A DNA stretch of 64,000 nucleotides from Lepisosteus oculatus (Eukaryota; Chordata; Actinopteri; Semionotiformes; Lepisosteidae): positions 23,635,444 to 23,699,443 of the forward strand of contig NC_090703.1 in assembly GCF_040954835.1 (NCBI RefSeq), read 5' to 3'. The position numbers and the translations under genes were made by a program. The notes below the pieces were generated by a model. It ran no database searches, was not told where the DNA came from, and saw only the letters and a list, made by a program, of their open reading frames with translations. Positions 45,771 through 59,799 of this stretch are shown one piece after another (the stretch's first letter is position 1; each line of letters opens with the position of its first letter).

Positions 45771-48700
45771 CAAAAAGAAATGTTTTTCTGTAATAGATCA
45801 TTCATATTGAATAATTAAAGATGTTATGAACATTCAGTAACACTGATACTGTATATTTATGTCAGTTTTGCTCTACAGATCATAAAATATGTCCACTTAC
45901 CTGTAAAATAACCAAAAACAAACAGTACAGCCTGGCTCACTTGCTTTTACTTTTCCTAGAGCCAGGAAGGCACAGATGGCTCCTCTGTTTTTTGTCCTAA
46001 TTACATTAGTACCACTGACAAAGTCTACAATCAAGAATTGCAAATAGCACAAAATGCATTTTAGCACAAACCACATACTGTACCATGCAGGTATGAGTGA
46101 AATTTGAGTAATGCAAATGAAACGTTTCTCACATTTTCTTCTGAAATATTCTTGTCACTATGGATTCTTGCCTTCTTGCATTTTCCTCCTGGGTTGTTGT
46201 GTCTTGTTGTGCAAGAAGAAGATTTCAAATTCACTTTTAAATTATCTAAAAACGTAGAATCATATTTGTCTTAAGTTGTACATTTTGTCTTGCAGAGTAC
46301 TGAGGGACGCGCCAGTACACTGTGAGTGACAGAATGGCCTTGATTCTTTAGAACAGTCCTTCCCTTCATGAATTTCCCTTCTTCAAAAGGATTGATTTTT
46401 GTAAGAACTTGACTTATGAGCTATGAACATGTGAACTTGAACCCTAGGATAAAACTGCCATCTCACATTCAGAGCCTCAGATACACACAGCCCAAACAGA
46501 CTGAATAAAACATGTTGAAATATCCCCTTGGGACTTTGAATACCCATATCTTGGAGGAAATCAACACTTGACACTTTCATCTTAAATTTGGAACTGTGCC
46601 AGATCCCCCTTCGATTGGTAGCGTGTTATAGAGGATCTACACATAAAACCCCCTTTAACAGGAATTAGGTGGAGATCAGACCAACCCTGATGTAATTAAA
46701 ACTAATTAAAACCTCGATCCAGTCGGTCCCACTTGGGCAGTCCTGCTCTTACAGACTTTGTTATTAGAGCTGCGGGCCAAGATGGCACCAACCAAGGGTG
46801 CTGCTTGATGTCACCCCTTTCCATGTTTTTGCTAACCATTTACTAAGAGCTAGTGATCTTTTAAGGTGTGTTTTTGTTTCTAATCAAACTATATAATCTG
46901 GAACCTTCCATTAATAACAAATAATTTCACCATGAAATCAAGTTTCTCACATCTGTAAGACTGCAAGGATCTTCTCAACCTCTGTCTACGCTCTGAGTTC
47001 TTAAATAGCGAATTGGCTCTCAAACAGGTGAAGCCAATCTCCTAATAAACTAGGAGCCAGGTAACTCCAGTTCATTCCAGTTCTGGAGTGTCTCTATGCT
47101 GCCCCCCAGATGTGGCTGTTCTGTTACAGGAACTTCAAAATTACAGCCTGGAAAGCAGATTTTGTACAACTATCACTATATAACAAGCAGTAATATACTG
47201 TAATAAGCAGTAATATATAGCAATAATATAATGATATAGATAACAGTATTTCAAATGTGTTGGAAGATGTAATTTTTAATGGTTGTACCAGATTAGGCTA
47301 GGAGTAGCCACAGTTTAATCACTTCTCCAGTGCAGTCTAACCTTGCTTTTATATAGCTGTCCAGATTTCCCTTGTCCTCCCTTCTCAGAAATGCATGTTT
47401 GTTCATAAAGTTCATACTACAAGCTGACATGCAGAGTTTTGATTTAAGTCCTTCTTATTTTGTTTGTGTTTGCACTAAACAGATGCCTTCAATGTCTCCA
47501 AACAGCAGCATAAAACATATTCAAAAACTGGAACGCTGTCATTGTACTAAAAGTGCTTTTAAATGTCCTCAAGTCAGAAAACAGACTATATCTGACAATT
47601 ACAATGATTTTTTAAATCATTTTTCAGTTATAATGATTGTTTATTATTTTTTTACAGTACAGTGGAAAATTGCATGTTAACTATTATCTAAAACTGTATT
47701 TTGGAGAGGGTACAAATTTCTATAGTAACATTCTATTATACATCACTATTGTTTTCATCTATAAGTATTTGTATACTTTGTATGCTTGTGCCAAATTTAA
47801 AGTGTGCATTACTACAACAGATATTTTACAAAATGTAATATATGTTGGTATTAGAAATGGTGAGTGAGTTTCAGCACACATGCATTAAAGACACTGACTA
47901 AATGCAAGAGAATTGCTATATTTAAACAGTTTTCTGAAATGGGAATTTCCTGCTTTCATGCATTGTAGAGTGTGGAGTTTTAACAGCATCTTCACAGCAG
48001 AGACATATGTGTAAAGTATGCATGCTGGGTTTTCTAACTGGGTTTATCTGCTCTTAACTCAGGTATGGGAAAACATCTTCATCTTACAATTTTCATTCCA
48101 ACTCACCTCTTATTTACTTAGGCTAACTTCAACCTTATAACAATGTCTTGGTCTTCTCCCATCCAAGTGTCTGTGTTGTAAGAAATTCTACTAAGGCAGA
48201 ACAAAGATTATTGAAGGAATGCTGATGCAGTGTCAGTATCACTTGTGACCAAGCTGTACAAAATAAATGACCAGCTAAGTGGAGTTCTCACTGTTATATT
48301 TCTTGGTAACAATAAACTGACAAAAATAACAGCCTGGCATTTCATGAAACCAAGGTCTTAGTGTTTAAACAAGTTAAAAAGTATCATTATCAACTAACTA
48401 AGAGCTCAGTCTTATGGATATTAAAAACCCATTACTAAATTTGAAATTCAACGCTTTTTGTGTGATCATACCCCCTAGTGGTGGAATTACATTATGTACT
48501 TGTTTTGCTACCAAAGATAATACTGTACAGATTCTATTTGCAGTTCCTGGATGCTAAGTAATGAATACAATTAGAAGTGTTACTTAAGTTTATTCCAGGC
48601 TTTCAGCATCCCATCGATCTGTACAGTATATCGGGATCCTAATACCTCTGAGATTTAACAAAATTATTCTGAGTGTGTAGGATTTTTAAGACATAAGATA

Positions 48701-50039
48701 AAATGTATATTAACATAACTGTTACGAGGGTCTATTTTTTTCATAATTACAAACTTTATAGTCAAAGTCTTTAGAAAATGGAATCTGCCCTGTTTTACTC
48801 ACAGATGTTTGATGTTTACAAGCATGATTTACCACTCATTACAAGCACAGCACACATAAGGGAAATTCTGACGCTGTGCTATTTACACATTTACTCGTAG
48901 ATGTATGTGATGACAGATTTCAAGGAAAGCATATTGGTGATGTGCTCCACTTATTCAGACCAGTGGTCTTCACAGAATGTGTAAACCATATGCTTGGACC
49001 ATTCTGCTGTTATGCTCTCTGTTAATGCAGTGCAAACAACTCCCTTTACACTCACACTTATCCAAATTCCAAATTCCAAATAAACTGTCACCCACAAATA
49101 TCATTTAAAATGCTGTTTACAGAGAATTTAGCACAAGTGCAATTTACCAGTTTGTGAAGTAGGAACTGTTAAAGGTCTAATTTAAAAACCACTTTCTATT
49201 TGCTTACTATGTTCACAATGACTTCATATAGGTTGAAAAAATACCCTGGCTACTAAATATAAGAACCCCTGCTCATTTGGTTGCTACTGTAGTAGATCAA
49301 TGGTTTAAGAACTCCATCAACCCCCTTGGATCTTTGTATTGTTTGTCATCTGAGCTGAATAACTGTGAACAACAATTCTTGTTTTGCCAAAAGCAAAATT
49401 TTAGAATTAGAAAGAACTGCAATGGCACATTAGTACGTAATATACATTGCAAAACCATAATTGACAACAAAAGATGGATAGATGATTAAAAACGTTCATT
49501 ATCTGTAGACAGGAATTTGCCAAGGTATAGAGAAGTGCAACATCACACACAATTACCATAGAAGAGTTACAATCTACAGGGGTCCATTTTGTGGAGTTTG
49601 CACATTCCCCTGTGTTTACCTGGTTTTCTTTTGACAGTGTTTTCTTTCTACTTCCCAATTTCCCAAAGTTATGTTAGTTGGTTAGGTCATGTTGTCTATG
49701 CTTAATTTCCCCTTACTTTGTGTGCAGCCATTTGTTTTCTACAAATGTAACAAAAAAGAGGTGATATCATACCATACAGACACCCATGAGATAATGGTGT
49801 GCAGGAAGTAATGAGTACAATAATAAAGCACATTTGAAAAGCGGGATTCTCATTTTGTGATCTCCTTCTCCCTTTGTCTCCTCACTATCCCTTTTTCATA
49901 GATTGTGTTCTCTTGTCTGAACAAACTTAAACAATCTTTAAATGAAGTGGAGCAGCACAGTGTAATGGGGAAGCATTTGGACTCATTGCCAAAGGCTAGT
50001 GCTTAAAGCTAAGGCATCAGTTCTTGCACAATATGTTGC
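45771..50039. other. intergenic DNA, no gene recognised
   Basis: AT-rich, with short frames only. No exon, RNA gene or transposon coding segment is recognised, although decayed repeats probably remain unseen. Confidence 0.5.
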
Positions 50040-50300
50040 TGTGGGGGCTGTGTGGACTTTACCTTTACTTGTACCACAGATCATATTGCCTGGAGGAGTG
50101 TCAAAAATCAGGCCTGGGACCCCCCAGGTTTTCATTTTTCAAGTTTAATTTCTCTTCCTAGCCCTAATGGTCAAATTTGCAGTATTATACAAAATTGTAA
50201 GGTGCTCTGTAGCAAGCTGTTGCAAAGGACTCTATAGCAAATAAAAGATTGAATGTGATTGATTGATTGACTGACTGATCAATCTGTTGATTGATTGAAC
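50040..50300 (+). mobile_element. LINE 3' end with (TTGA)n tail
   Basis: AATTGTAAGGTGCTCTGTAG...CAAAGGACTCTATAGC...AATAAAAG leads into GATTGATTGATTGAC. The form is that of an L2-like 3' end, with the tail grown into a small tetranucleotide repeat. Confidence 0.6.
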
Positions 50301-50361
50301 TTCCCACTACAGCCTTATAGATTCAGGAGCCTGGATTGATTTCCAGTCTCAGGTGTCTCTG

Positions 50362-50382
50362 TATAGAGTATAGAGTATAGAG
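50362..50382. repeat. three TATAGAG tandem units
   Basis: A 7-base unit repeated three times exactly. It is a very small simple repeat. Confidence 0.9.
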
Positions 50383-51799
50383 TAGTGTGCTACACTAACT
50401 GCCTCCTTCCAAATGTGATTGATTTATTATAAACAGTTAAAATAGTAATGTTTAGTCTCTGACCCTGTGATAGGCTGGCATCTCATCCAGTGGAGATCAA
50501 TCCTACATTACTCCCTGTGCTTTTGGAACAGGTGCTGGCTTGCCACAGCCCTCAGCAGGATAAATAGATTGCTGATGCTACTTTAGACAGATTCCTTTAA
50601 TATTTTAATATGCTTTAAACTCCCAGATTTGACATGGGAAGACACCTGTTAAAACTCATTTATTGCAGAACAGAATTTTTGCACTCCCCTGAATCTCAGG
50701 GTTGATACATTGTTCACTGCTAGCTCTTAATGGCAGGAATTGTCTTCAGATTGTTTGATTGGTCGATGTTCTCAGAACATTTCATTAACTTTTATTTAAT
50801 TAAAATGTATTGACTCCCTGATTAGAATGTTTATCAGTTTGTGAAACCATGTATTATATGTCATTACAAGCTAAATGTTATCTGATTACCTTAGAAAGAG
50901 ATCAAATTCATGCAGTGGTACTGTAAAAAACTGAAATGTGTACAATGAGCAATCACACTTCCTTAAATTAAAGAATGATAATCCTTTACATATCTAGAAG
51001 CTCCATAGGATTGAATTCATTTGTTGAAAGCATATAACTTCTTCCAGTTACCCTATACGGTGAACAGAAATCACACACAAATCACTCTGTATTTAAGATT
51101 GTCAGATTCTCATTGTCAGTGAGTAATACTGTAAGATAAAGTTCAGACTGAAAAGGAAGCAATTAAAAACACTAGGGAATTTCTCACTACAGTTAAAACT
51201 GAAATCTCCCCAAAGTAGTTTTAGCCTCCACTGTTGAGCTTCTGCTGACGATTATGTACAGCTGTGGTACATTTGCTAGTACATGAGTTCGAAACTGATT
51301 TGTTCAACCATTTAAATCGCTGCTTTTTAAAATGAAGTATTAGATATTCAGAAAAAAAAGCACAGGTGCTTATCAACACATAAAACATTCAGTTTTGATA
51401 CTTTTTGCGGTTTCTTCAACTTTGTATTGCTTTAAGCAAAAAGATCTGGTTTTGAAAGGAAAGGCAGGGGGAGGAATGACCTTTTCATTCACACAGTAAA
51501 AGAAGTGCCAGTGGTGGATGGCTCTCAGGGTCGCCTGGCATGTAATAACAATAAAGAGACATGTAATGCCACTTTTGCCACACTATAACTTCTTTATTAC
51601 CAAGATACTGTAAAACAGAACAAATGAAAGCAGCTATTTTAATCAGAATAGGTGAAGTGCTAGTCTAGGATTTGTTGACATTATGTATGTTTGATAAAAT
51701 ACTGTAAAGCCATTGTTACATTTAAAGATAAGGTAACAGTGCGGTCCATATTATAAATGCTCATCATGACAGAACTCATCGTGGTCTTTGCAAGAAAGA

Positions 51800-52180
51800 A
51801 GATACATCCATCTATTTTCTTACCTCTTCATTCTATTCAGGGTTGCGGGGGAGCTCGAGCCTATTCCAGCAAGCAATGGGCACAAGGCACGAAATACTCT
51901 AGATGGGGCGCCAGTCCATCATAAGTCACGTACAGACACAAATACAGACATACACGCTCTCACACCTCTCCCAGAAGAAAACTGTAAAAACATATTAGTG
52001 CTGTATGTCTTTGAACTGTGGGAGAAAACAAGAGCACCTTGTGAAAACCTACATGAACATGGGGAGAACATACAAACATACAAACTCAATGAACATAGCA
52101 CCCCAGGTTCGGAATTGAACCTAAGGCCCCAGTGCTGCAATGTTGCAATGCTGACCACTGTGACACCATGCTGCCCTAGA
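51800..52180 (-). repeat. SINE-like fish repeat, minus orientation
   Basis: Reverse complement of the repeat at 17.38 kb, starting at ATCCATCTATTTTC and passing through GTTGCGGGGGAGC, GGCGCCAGTCCATC, GAACTGTGGGAGAAAAC and ending in CACCATGCTGCCC. A 198-codon open frame across it is a by-product of the repeat. Confidence 0.7.
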
Positions 52181-52184
52181 GAGA

Positions 52185-52385
52185 ACATGATGCTCCCTAA
52201 ATGGGACACCGGTCTATCACAGGGATTATCCACAATAATGCTGGTCCCCACTTATACAGCTGGGTGGACAGTAGCAACTGGGGTAAAATACTCAAATTAC
52301 TATAGCAGTGTCTGCAGCAGGACCCTAAACCCACAACCTACTAGCTATGAATCCAAAGTCATTCCTGTGGCAAATGAATTATAAT
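52185..52385 (-). repeat. second dispersed repeat next to the SINE
   Basis: GGGACACCGGTCTATCACAGGG and GACCCTAAACCCACAACC parts look like another widespread short repeat in fish genomes. I recognise the type but not the family name. Confidence 0.4.
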
Positions 52386-53699
52386 GAATCATGAAAATCT
52401 ATATAAAGTCCAGGGCTGGTACCTTGCTGTCCTGGGTTGTTTCGATGAAGTACCTGAGGATTCCTTAGTCTGCCATTTTGAGTCTAACTTCCACACCAGC
52501 ATGCCACCAATTCTTTACAATCTGCCAAGATTCATCAGTGTTTAATGACTCTCAGCTTTAATGACTTTTAAGGAAGTGGCACAAGGTCTAAAAGCATTAC
52601 AAAATATCAATTGAACTTGATAACAAATATGTATTGTTACAAGAATGGGGGATTTAATTAACATTACACTCACAAAGCTCTTTCAAAACATATTAAAATC
52701 AGGGGTTAATCAATCCAGAAGTTGACCAAAATTCACTGAGGTACGTTTTATAGATCAGTGTGCTTTCTTTTTATTGCTTTATAAGCACATGGAATCTTAA
52801 ATCTGTGTGTAAAGTACTTTGAGGGCTTGTGGATAATATTTCTTGCACAAAAAGCGAAGGATTTCTCATATATGTCTACACTGAAAGATCATGTATACAG
52901 AAATAAATTCATAGGGAACATTTTAGAAAAGGGAGACTTTGATCTGTCAGAGTGAGTAATGGTTGCAAGCGTCATTCAGTATAGCAGTAGGTTTTACTTA
53001 TGGTACTTTTTTATGATTGCATTTCTCCTAAAAGGAGATATCAGATGGGCTTTCCACACTGAAAATATCATCATGAGTGAGGCTCAAATTTACAGTATGT
53101 GGCAGGCCGGCCTAAAACATGAGAGTAATTATAGCACGCTTACCACTGTAGGCTGCCAAATAGTCTCTAAACATTGTAAAGAGATACAGGTACATTGGGA
53201 AATAATTTGTTGATTGCTTAGATTATTGGTGAGGGGTGATTGGGCACATTCTTTCATGGTTGCATTAGAGTTTGTTTAGTACATAAAGGATATAAATCAT
53301 GGAACAGTCTGCAATAACACCTCTTGGACATGAGTTCAGCAATGATCACATGTTTTTGTGCAGGTCCTTGGGACTGCCTTGCCTGAAGGTAGTGTTTGCC
53401 ACAGTATATATCTACTATATTCACCTGTGAATCACCAAGTGAGACAAGGTGATCCTTGATGTATTGTACCACATACTGTAAATAGTAAAGGTTATTTGGC
53501 CCATATAACACATTTGATAGTTATAGCTAATTTATGTGATGATGTAATTCATCCTTTTCCAGTAAGAAGCCAGGGCAAGTCCAACATCTTGCTTTATGTC
53601 TTTATGTCTTTGCTTTATACAATTAACTGCATTTATATCTATATATTGTTTCAAACAAAAGGATCATAAAGAACTTACTTGTGTTGACCTCCTACAGTT

Positions 53700-53915
53700 A
53701 ATCCTCCGCTGAAGGGCAATGCCCACCTGGCTTATGTGCAACAAGCATTCAGTGCCAGCAGCCCCACTGCACGACAATTCAAGTGGAGAACCAAGATATT
53801 AATTCACCAATTGAATGAAAGGGGAACCTTAAGGAAGCCAGACTGCAAATTCAGCATGGAATTTAACCAGGACACTGAGGTTAACACAATTACTCCTATG
53901 AACAATTCCATGAAG
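53700..53915 (+). repeat. repeat related to the GCGCTTT family
   Basis: Shares AATGAAAGGGGAAC with the copy at 8.9 kb and CAGGACACTGAGGTTA with a related word at 54.32 kb. It appears to be a variant, nested just before the longer copy. Confidence 0.5.
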
Positions 53916-54089
53916 TCTTCAGTTCATCTGAAGGACGCCTTCTTGTGCAGATTGCTCCTTGTTTTAAGTATCTGGTACATTGATAACAGCCTAAAAAACA
54001 GAGTCTGAAAAAAAGCCATGCGGAGATTATTTCTCTTGAGAAGGTCGAGGAGATTTGATGTGAGCAAACACATCCTAGAATTAATAACA

Positions 54090-54645
54090 ATAATAAATAA
54101 TTGCTTACACGCTTTTCTGGACACTCCACTCAAAGCGCTTTATAGGTAATGGGCACTCCCCTCCACCACCACCAATGTGCAGCATCCACCTGGATTATGT
54201 GACAGTAGCCATAGTGTGCCAGAACGCTCACCACACATCAGCGGGGAGGAGAGCAGAGTAATGAAGCCAATTCATAGATGGGGATTATTAGGAGGATTGG
54301 TAAGGGCCAATGGGAAATTTGGCCAGGACACTAAGGTTACAGCCCTACTCTTTTTGACAAATGCCCTGGGACTTTTAATTACCACAGAGAGTCAGGACCT
54401 CGGTTTTATGTCTCATCCGAAAGATGGCGCTTGTTAACAGTATAGTGTCCCTGTCACTATACTGGGGCATTAGGACCCACATAGACCGCAGGGTGGGCAC
54501 CCCCTGCTGGCCCCACTAACACCTCTTCCAGCAGCAACCTCAGTTTTTCCCAGGAGGTCTCCCATCCAGTTACTGACCAGGCTCACACCTGCTTAGCTTC
54601 AGGGAGCTGCTAGTTGTGAGCTGCAGGGTGATATGGCTGCTGGTA
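54090..54645 (+). repeat. GCGCTTT-family repeat, longest copy
   Basis: About 550 bp with both the 5' part shared with 33.5 and 45.05 kb and the 3' part shared with 24.96 kb. It contains no coding sequence. It is the reference copy for this family in the window. The class is not determined. Confidence 0.75.
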
Positions 54646-54949
54646 ATTGGGTTGGTAACTTATGAATTGGCCTACATAAGTCTGGTAGAGAGCATGCTCT
54701 CTTAACCTTTCGACTTCTAATGGGAATCTTGGTATCATGGGTAGAGGAAAACACAAGGATTAGAAACAAAAGCAAAATTATTGGTCAGAAACAGAACCAG
54801 GTGAACCACATGTATACATTATTTTACAGGAAATTTGTGCCTTTTTGCTCTTATAATGCTTACCAGAGGGAAGGAGGGGAGAAAGGTGGGAAACCAGTAG
54901 TACATGATGCCTCACGCAACTATACTCCCGATTTAAACTATCTGGTTGA

Positions 54950-55155
54950 CATTTTAGAGTACCAAAGGATACAAAAACTTGAGAGTAGGTGGCGTCTTTC
55001 TGGCCTAAACTTACATTTTAAGGCTTGGAAAGATTACTTGTCTGAATATAAGGATATGATAGAATCTGTTAGATCCACCTACTTCTCTCACATCATTGAA
55101 AATAACCATAACAACCCCAGGTATCTTTTCTCCACCATCAACATTAGCTAAAGTC
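54950..55155 (+). mobile_element. LINE ORF2 fragment
   Basis: The frame 54720-55151 ends in ESRWRLSGLNLHFKAW, YKDMIESVRSTYFSHII and NPRYLFSTI. These correspond to the stretch between endonuclease and reverse transcriptase in L2-like ORF2 proteins. It ends at a stop and is isolated. Confidence 0.7.
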
Positions 55156-57227
55156 TAACTGCCCCACCACATTACCTCCCTCTTTCATTCTGTAAAGTGC
55201 TTTTATTGAATCTCTGTTGTTTATGTTTATATCCTAGTTGATGCAATTCATCGTTAGTCTTATCTTTTTGAGATTCCTATTCTTGCAGTGAAATAGAACA
55301 GTAGTGTTTTCTCTAATGTCCTAGGTAACAGTATAAAAAGGAAAAATAAGGTTAATTAAAATAAAGTTAGGTGACAGGATATAAAAAGTACAACATAATT
55401 TTCTTTGTTTTTGAGAAATTTAAAAATAATACTGCAGGCTGCTTTACTGTAATGATTAGATATATTTTTGTATTTTAAGCAACTGAATGCAACAATGTCG
55501 CTTTTCACTTTCTTTACCAAAACCAGAAGAATCCCGAAAATGTACTGTAGGACGTCACTGAGTGACGAAGCAAACAGAAGTGCTTTATTAAACTGTTTTT
55601 TGTTTGGTTTTTGGAGTGAAGGAAGGGGTGCTGTGTTTAATCAAAAAGTTGGAGGGAGATGATATCTTGACTGTCAGAAAGAAGAAACTGATGTGTGACA
55701 ACTTGTCAGCTGTGGGATTTTGAATACAAGATGAGGAAGATAATGGTTTGCTATGACGGGGTTCTATTATTTTTAATGAGGTGTGATGCAGAGCGGCAGG
55801 GTCGAGTAGGAAGATCAAGTGAAGTCACCATTTTTTATTGAATGTAGTGGCAGCTGTGAATAAGCAAGCTCAAAGACAATTCTTTGTAACCACTGTCATG
55901 CATCCAATGATGCATCTTTTAAAAGGTAAATATTTGTTGTCAAACTGTGCTTATATTGAGGGATGTAGGCTTTCCTTCTGGTCTTATATGCCATATCGTT
56001 CAGTCTTGTGCTTCACAAATTGCTGGAACTGCTGGATCTACAGTAACTATTTGGCCACCATGAGGGTTTAAACAGTCCTAAATACCATGTCCTTCTACTA
56101 GAATGATGTTTTTAACCTGAAAAGAAAAAAAAAACTTTCAATAGTACAGAAATAAGTACATTTAAATACTTATGAGTTCTTAATTAAACACCCCCTTCTG
56201 TCCAGTTTAATGTTAATAATTTCATCATGCAGAAATCAATAGTTATATTTTAATTTAATTTTTTAAGCAATTAAGTGGAAAGTCAACTACTCAATGTCAA
56301 AACGATGAACCAAAATTAGAAGTGCTTTTTTGATGTTAAAGAGAACTATCTTTATGCCTTTCCAATAAAGACTTTTGAGCTGTGTGCTGTGTAATAAATG
56401 CACATAGTGTTGAGACCCTGAATGTAAAACTAAAACAAAAAGAAATGACTGAAACACCATTTCTGTTTTAGGAATTGTAAAAGGGAAGAAAAAGAAATTA
56501 ATGGAGAACATGCAAAAAACTGTGATGTCACTAGAAGATAGAAGAAACTCCAAAATGAAAAGAAGGGAAGAGGGAAATTAAATTAAATGTAAGATTAATT
56601 AAATTAAAGAGGAGATTATAATTTAAAAAACCTGAGGAACATGAAAAGCAAAAATGATGAAAAATGAAATTAGTCAAAATGATTTCCTACAGTACTATTT
56701 CTATATTGCCTTATTAGACAGTGATTAAAATGTGAAAGATATCTGAAGGCAAAGTTGGTAAAAATTAAAAACAGATAACTTAAACTAAGGCTTCTTACAC
56801 TGCCTGTGTAGTTTTTGTTATTATTTATTATTAGTACTGAATCTACTTTTAAGGAACTCAAATTACATGTTCATGTTTTATTGGGATGTTTTAAAGTAAT
56901 CAATCCTAAAGTTAAATTCAGGAATTGTGGTAATAAAGTGTTATTTAGTCATTTGTTCATGATTAAATACATTACTGAAGATTTTGGATAACATATGATC
57001 TTGCTGGAAGTAAGCTCCTGTACAGATCTACAGTGTATGTTTCTGATTTAACTGGTTGGATGCAAATACAAGCCTGTTTGGCTTGGCTGAAGAGACTTGA
57101 CACTTTTCCCAGGTACTTTATCATGACACACTATATCTTGATTAACTCCTGCAATGGGGACAATAACTACTGTACCACTACAAATTGAAGGGATTATGTT
57201 GATGTTGGTGACAATATTGCTGTATTA
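55156..57227. other. intergenic DNA, no gene recognised
   Basis: AT-rich sequence with only short chance frames and no recognisable repeats or exons. Confidence 0.5.
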
Positions 57228-57290
57228 TCCATCTATCCATCCATTTCTGGGTTGCAAGGGATTCAGAGCCTATCGTAGCAATCATTGCTA
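57228..57290 (-). repeat. short SINE-like tail fragment
   Basis: TATCCATCTATCCATCCATTT followed by GGGTTGCAAGGGATTC, the reverse complement of the GGATGG-tailed repeat. Only the tail end remains. Confidence 0.55.
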
Positions 57291-57599
57291 TAACAATACA
57301 TTGAAAATCATTTTCAATATGCATTGATCATAATGCAATGTAGTGAGATCAGCAACAACAACAATCCCAGCTTCAGGCTGACATTAATCATCCACTCATT
57401 TTAGTGGATTCCATTTACAGTACACATGCCAAAAGAGACATAAAACCAGAAACCAAAATGTTTTTTGATGTACATGGTGGAACATGAGTTGAGTTTTAGA
57501 TTATTAGTATTCCATTCTATGTTATAGTACATTCCTTGTTTCCATTTTCAAAAGAAAGTTGTTTGCACTTTTTGACTTCCTTATAATCCTGCCTTGGAT

Positions 57600-58280
57600 A
57601 CATTAAAGAATTTGAATGTCAGTTTCATTAAATATAAATGACTCATAAGGTCACTGCTGGTCAACATTGATATTTTACATTTTTTCAATCAGTTCTGTGA
57701 CCTATGATCCTGGGCCTCTCAAACCCATTTTGAACTAATTATCTCCAAGAGGCTCAAAAAATCGTGCTGATTTAGTAATTTGATTCTTCTCTAAAATAAC
57801 GAGCAAGTACAATAATTCATATTCCTGTGATTCACAGCAGCTACCACGGAATGCAAGGTCATTATTTTAAATTATGAAAATAAGTTTCAGAAAAAAAGTT
57901 TTTTTTGCATTTCAAAACTACGAAGCTGACGAATCTCATAATTAAAGTTGTCTGTTAGATTGTCACTGTTGAGAATGTGTAAAGCATTTACACAGTTAGT
58001 AAATTGAAATAAAATGAAAAGTGTCAACCAAAGTTGGCTAATTTAACACAATAATCCATGTAAGGGGTTCAAGGTGTAATGTCAATTGCTTTGAAAACCT
58101 ACCACCTTAATGATTAGAAAAACTGTTTCATTTCAATGTTCGGCATTACTTTTCCCTAATTGATACATAATGCCTGAGCAAATTATTGGCGTAATTATAG
58201 GATGAAATTGAATTCCTAAACATGTTGTCTTTTAACTATTGAGGTTCATAAGTAACTTGAGATCTCTACATTCCAAGCAA
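57600..58280. other. candidate conserved non-coding stretch
   Basis: A unique-looking, AT-rich stretch without any of the repeats seen elsewhere, dense in homeodomain-type words (TAATT, ATTGATACATAATG, GGCGTAATTATAGG). It resembles conserved non-coding enhancers in general texture. Conservation cannot be judged from one sequence. Confidence 0.3.
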
Positions 58281-58804
58281 TAAAAAGGGTTTCCAATGGT
58301 CCAATCAAGCAATGTGGTGGTTCAATTAAAGATTCAATTGAGTAAACAGCACAGCAGGAATGAAAAGCAGCAGATCCAGGGCTGGGAATTTCTGAGAATT
58401 ATTCACACCTGTCCTATCAAATACTGTTTTCTTATTTTCAGATTCACAAGAAGAAAGAAAGACTGTGCTTGTTTTGTTGCTAGTACCTTTTTACTTTTTT
58501 TTTTCTCTGTCTGGTTTTTGATGCACCCCAGTAAATCAGATCTCACAGCATGGTTAAGTAGTTTGTCCCAGCTGGCTCTTTGCTGAAGAATAGTTTTGCA
58601 GACCATTCCCATTCAATCTTTTAAGATCTTAACCAAAAAACCATATGATCTACTGTTAATGATTGTATTCTTTTGAACTTTTAACCAATGCATATGTTTC
58701 TAACTTTTTGTCTTCATAGATAAGTCAACTTTTTTCTATAGACCTAAATTAAGTCTTGAATAGAAATCTCTTCTGTTCTAGGCTGGAAATGCTCAGTTCC
58801 CTTA

Positions 58805-58850
58805 GTTCAAAGGTATCCAGTCCTGGTCCTGTGAGGGTCAATATGTCAAT
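58805..58850 (+). repeat. leader of CCAATCCCGGTCC-type repeat
   Basis: TATCCAGTCCTGGTCCTGTG is the same kind of leader as at 13.67 and 34.14 kb. The rest of the element is not recognisable. Confidence 0.4.
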
Positions 58851-59799
58851 ATATCAGAACAATGGTTAAAGAGGCACATTTATTAGTGTTTTTTGGAATG
58901 TTAAAACAATGGTTAACGTAGAGACACATGTTACAAGGCAGGATTCACTGCTGAACAAATCTGCATGAAACATTTCACATGGGAAGCAGGAAACTAAAAT
59001 GTTAGTCATTTAGTTTGCGTGACAGCATACAGAGGAACTTGTCTTTAATTTTAACTTTGGTCTGTGATGATGTAATAATCTACTTACGAAAGATTCACTA
59101 CTTGCTATTTGTCACTTCCGCATTTTATATCACTGCAAAGGCAACCTTTTCTCAGTTATACTAATAATAACAATTGGCTCTATCCATTCTGAAGCGTTCC
59201 ATCCATATCTATGCATATCAATCTTGTGACAGGTTTCTTAACGGCCTTTTCAAATTTAACGAGGACTCCTTCTTTCCTTTTCCTGCTTGGTGTATGCGTA
59301 GGAAGAGAAAAGCAATGGAGCGATCAATTTACTTGCAAATTGGGCTCCTCTTTTTCCATAATCTACACTTAACGCCAGATGACATTTGACCTCTGAGATG
59401 TAACGATAGATATGCCGAATGCTCTAATGTGGTCTACACATGTGTGGGCCAGGAAATATGCATCAAATTTGAATCGGAACCAGAAGGGACAAGAAATAGA
59501 ATCATTAACACTTCGGATTCTGGTCTTAAAAACAAAAGATCATCAAACGATTTGCTTGACTTACAGGAATATTTTTTTAAACATGTTGAGTTTGCCCAAG
59601 ACCTCATTAAATGCAGGAGCCTCCACAGAGGCAAACTTAGTTTGTTCTTTGGTTTCCTGGCTCCTATTGCTCTTCAAGATTTGTTTCTAAATTAAGAACA
59701 GAACAAGACGACCACAGTTTTTGTTACGAGTTCCTTTAAAAGCTACGCTTAAAGAAATACATATACACATGCACAGAAAAACAATTCTTTTAATCTCAT

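Noticed and set aside
51788..52384. 198-codon + strand open frame
   Set aside because: It runs across a SINE-like repeat and a second repeat; the translation has no recognisable domain.
54720..55151. 143-codon frame as a gene
   Set aside because: Its C-terminal part is a LINE ORF2 fragment, and no promoter or splice signals support a host gene.
59412..59695. two overlapping frames just before the TATA box
   Set aside because: Neither translation resembles a known protein, and both lie upstream of the likely transcription start.
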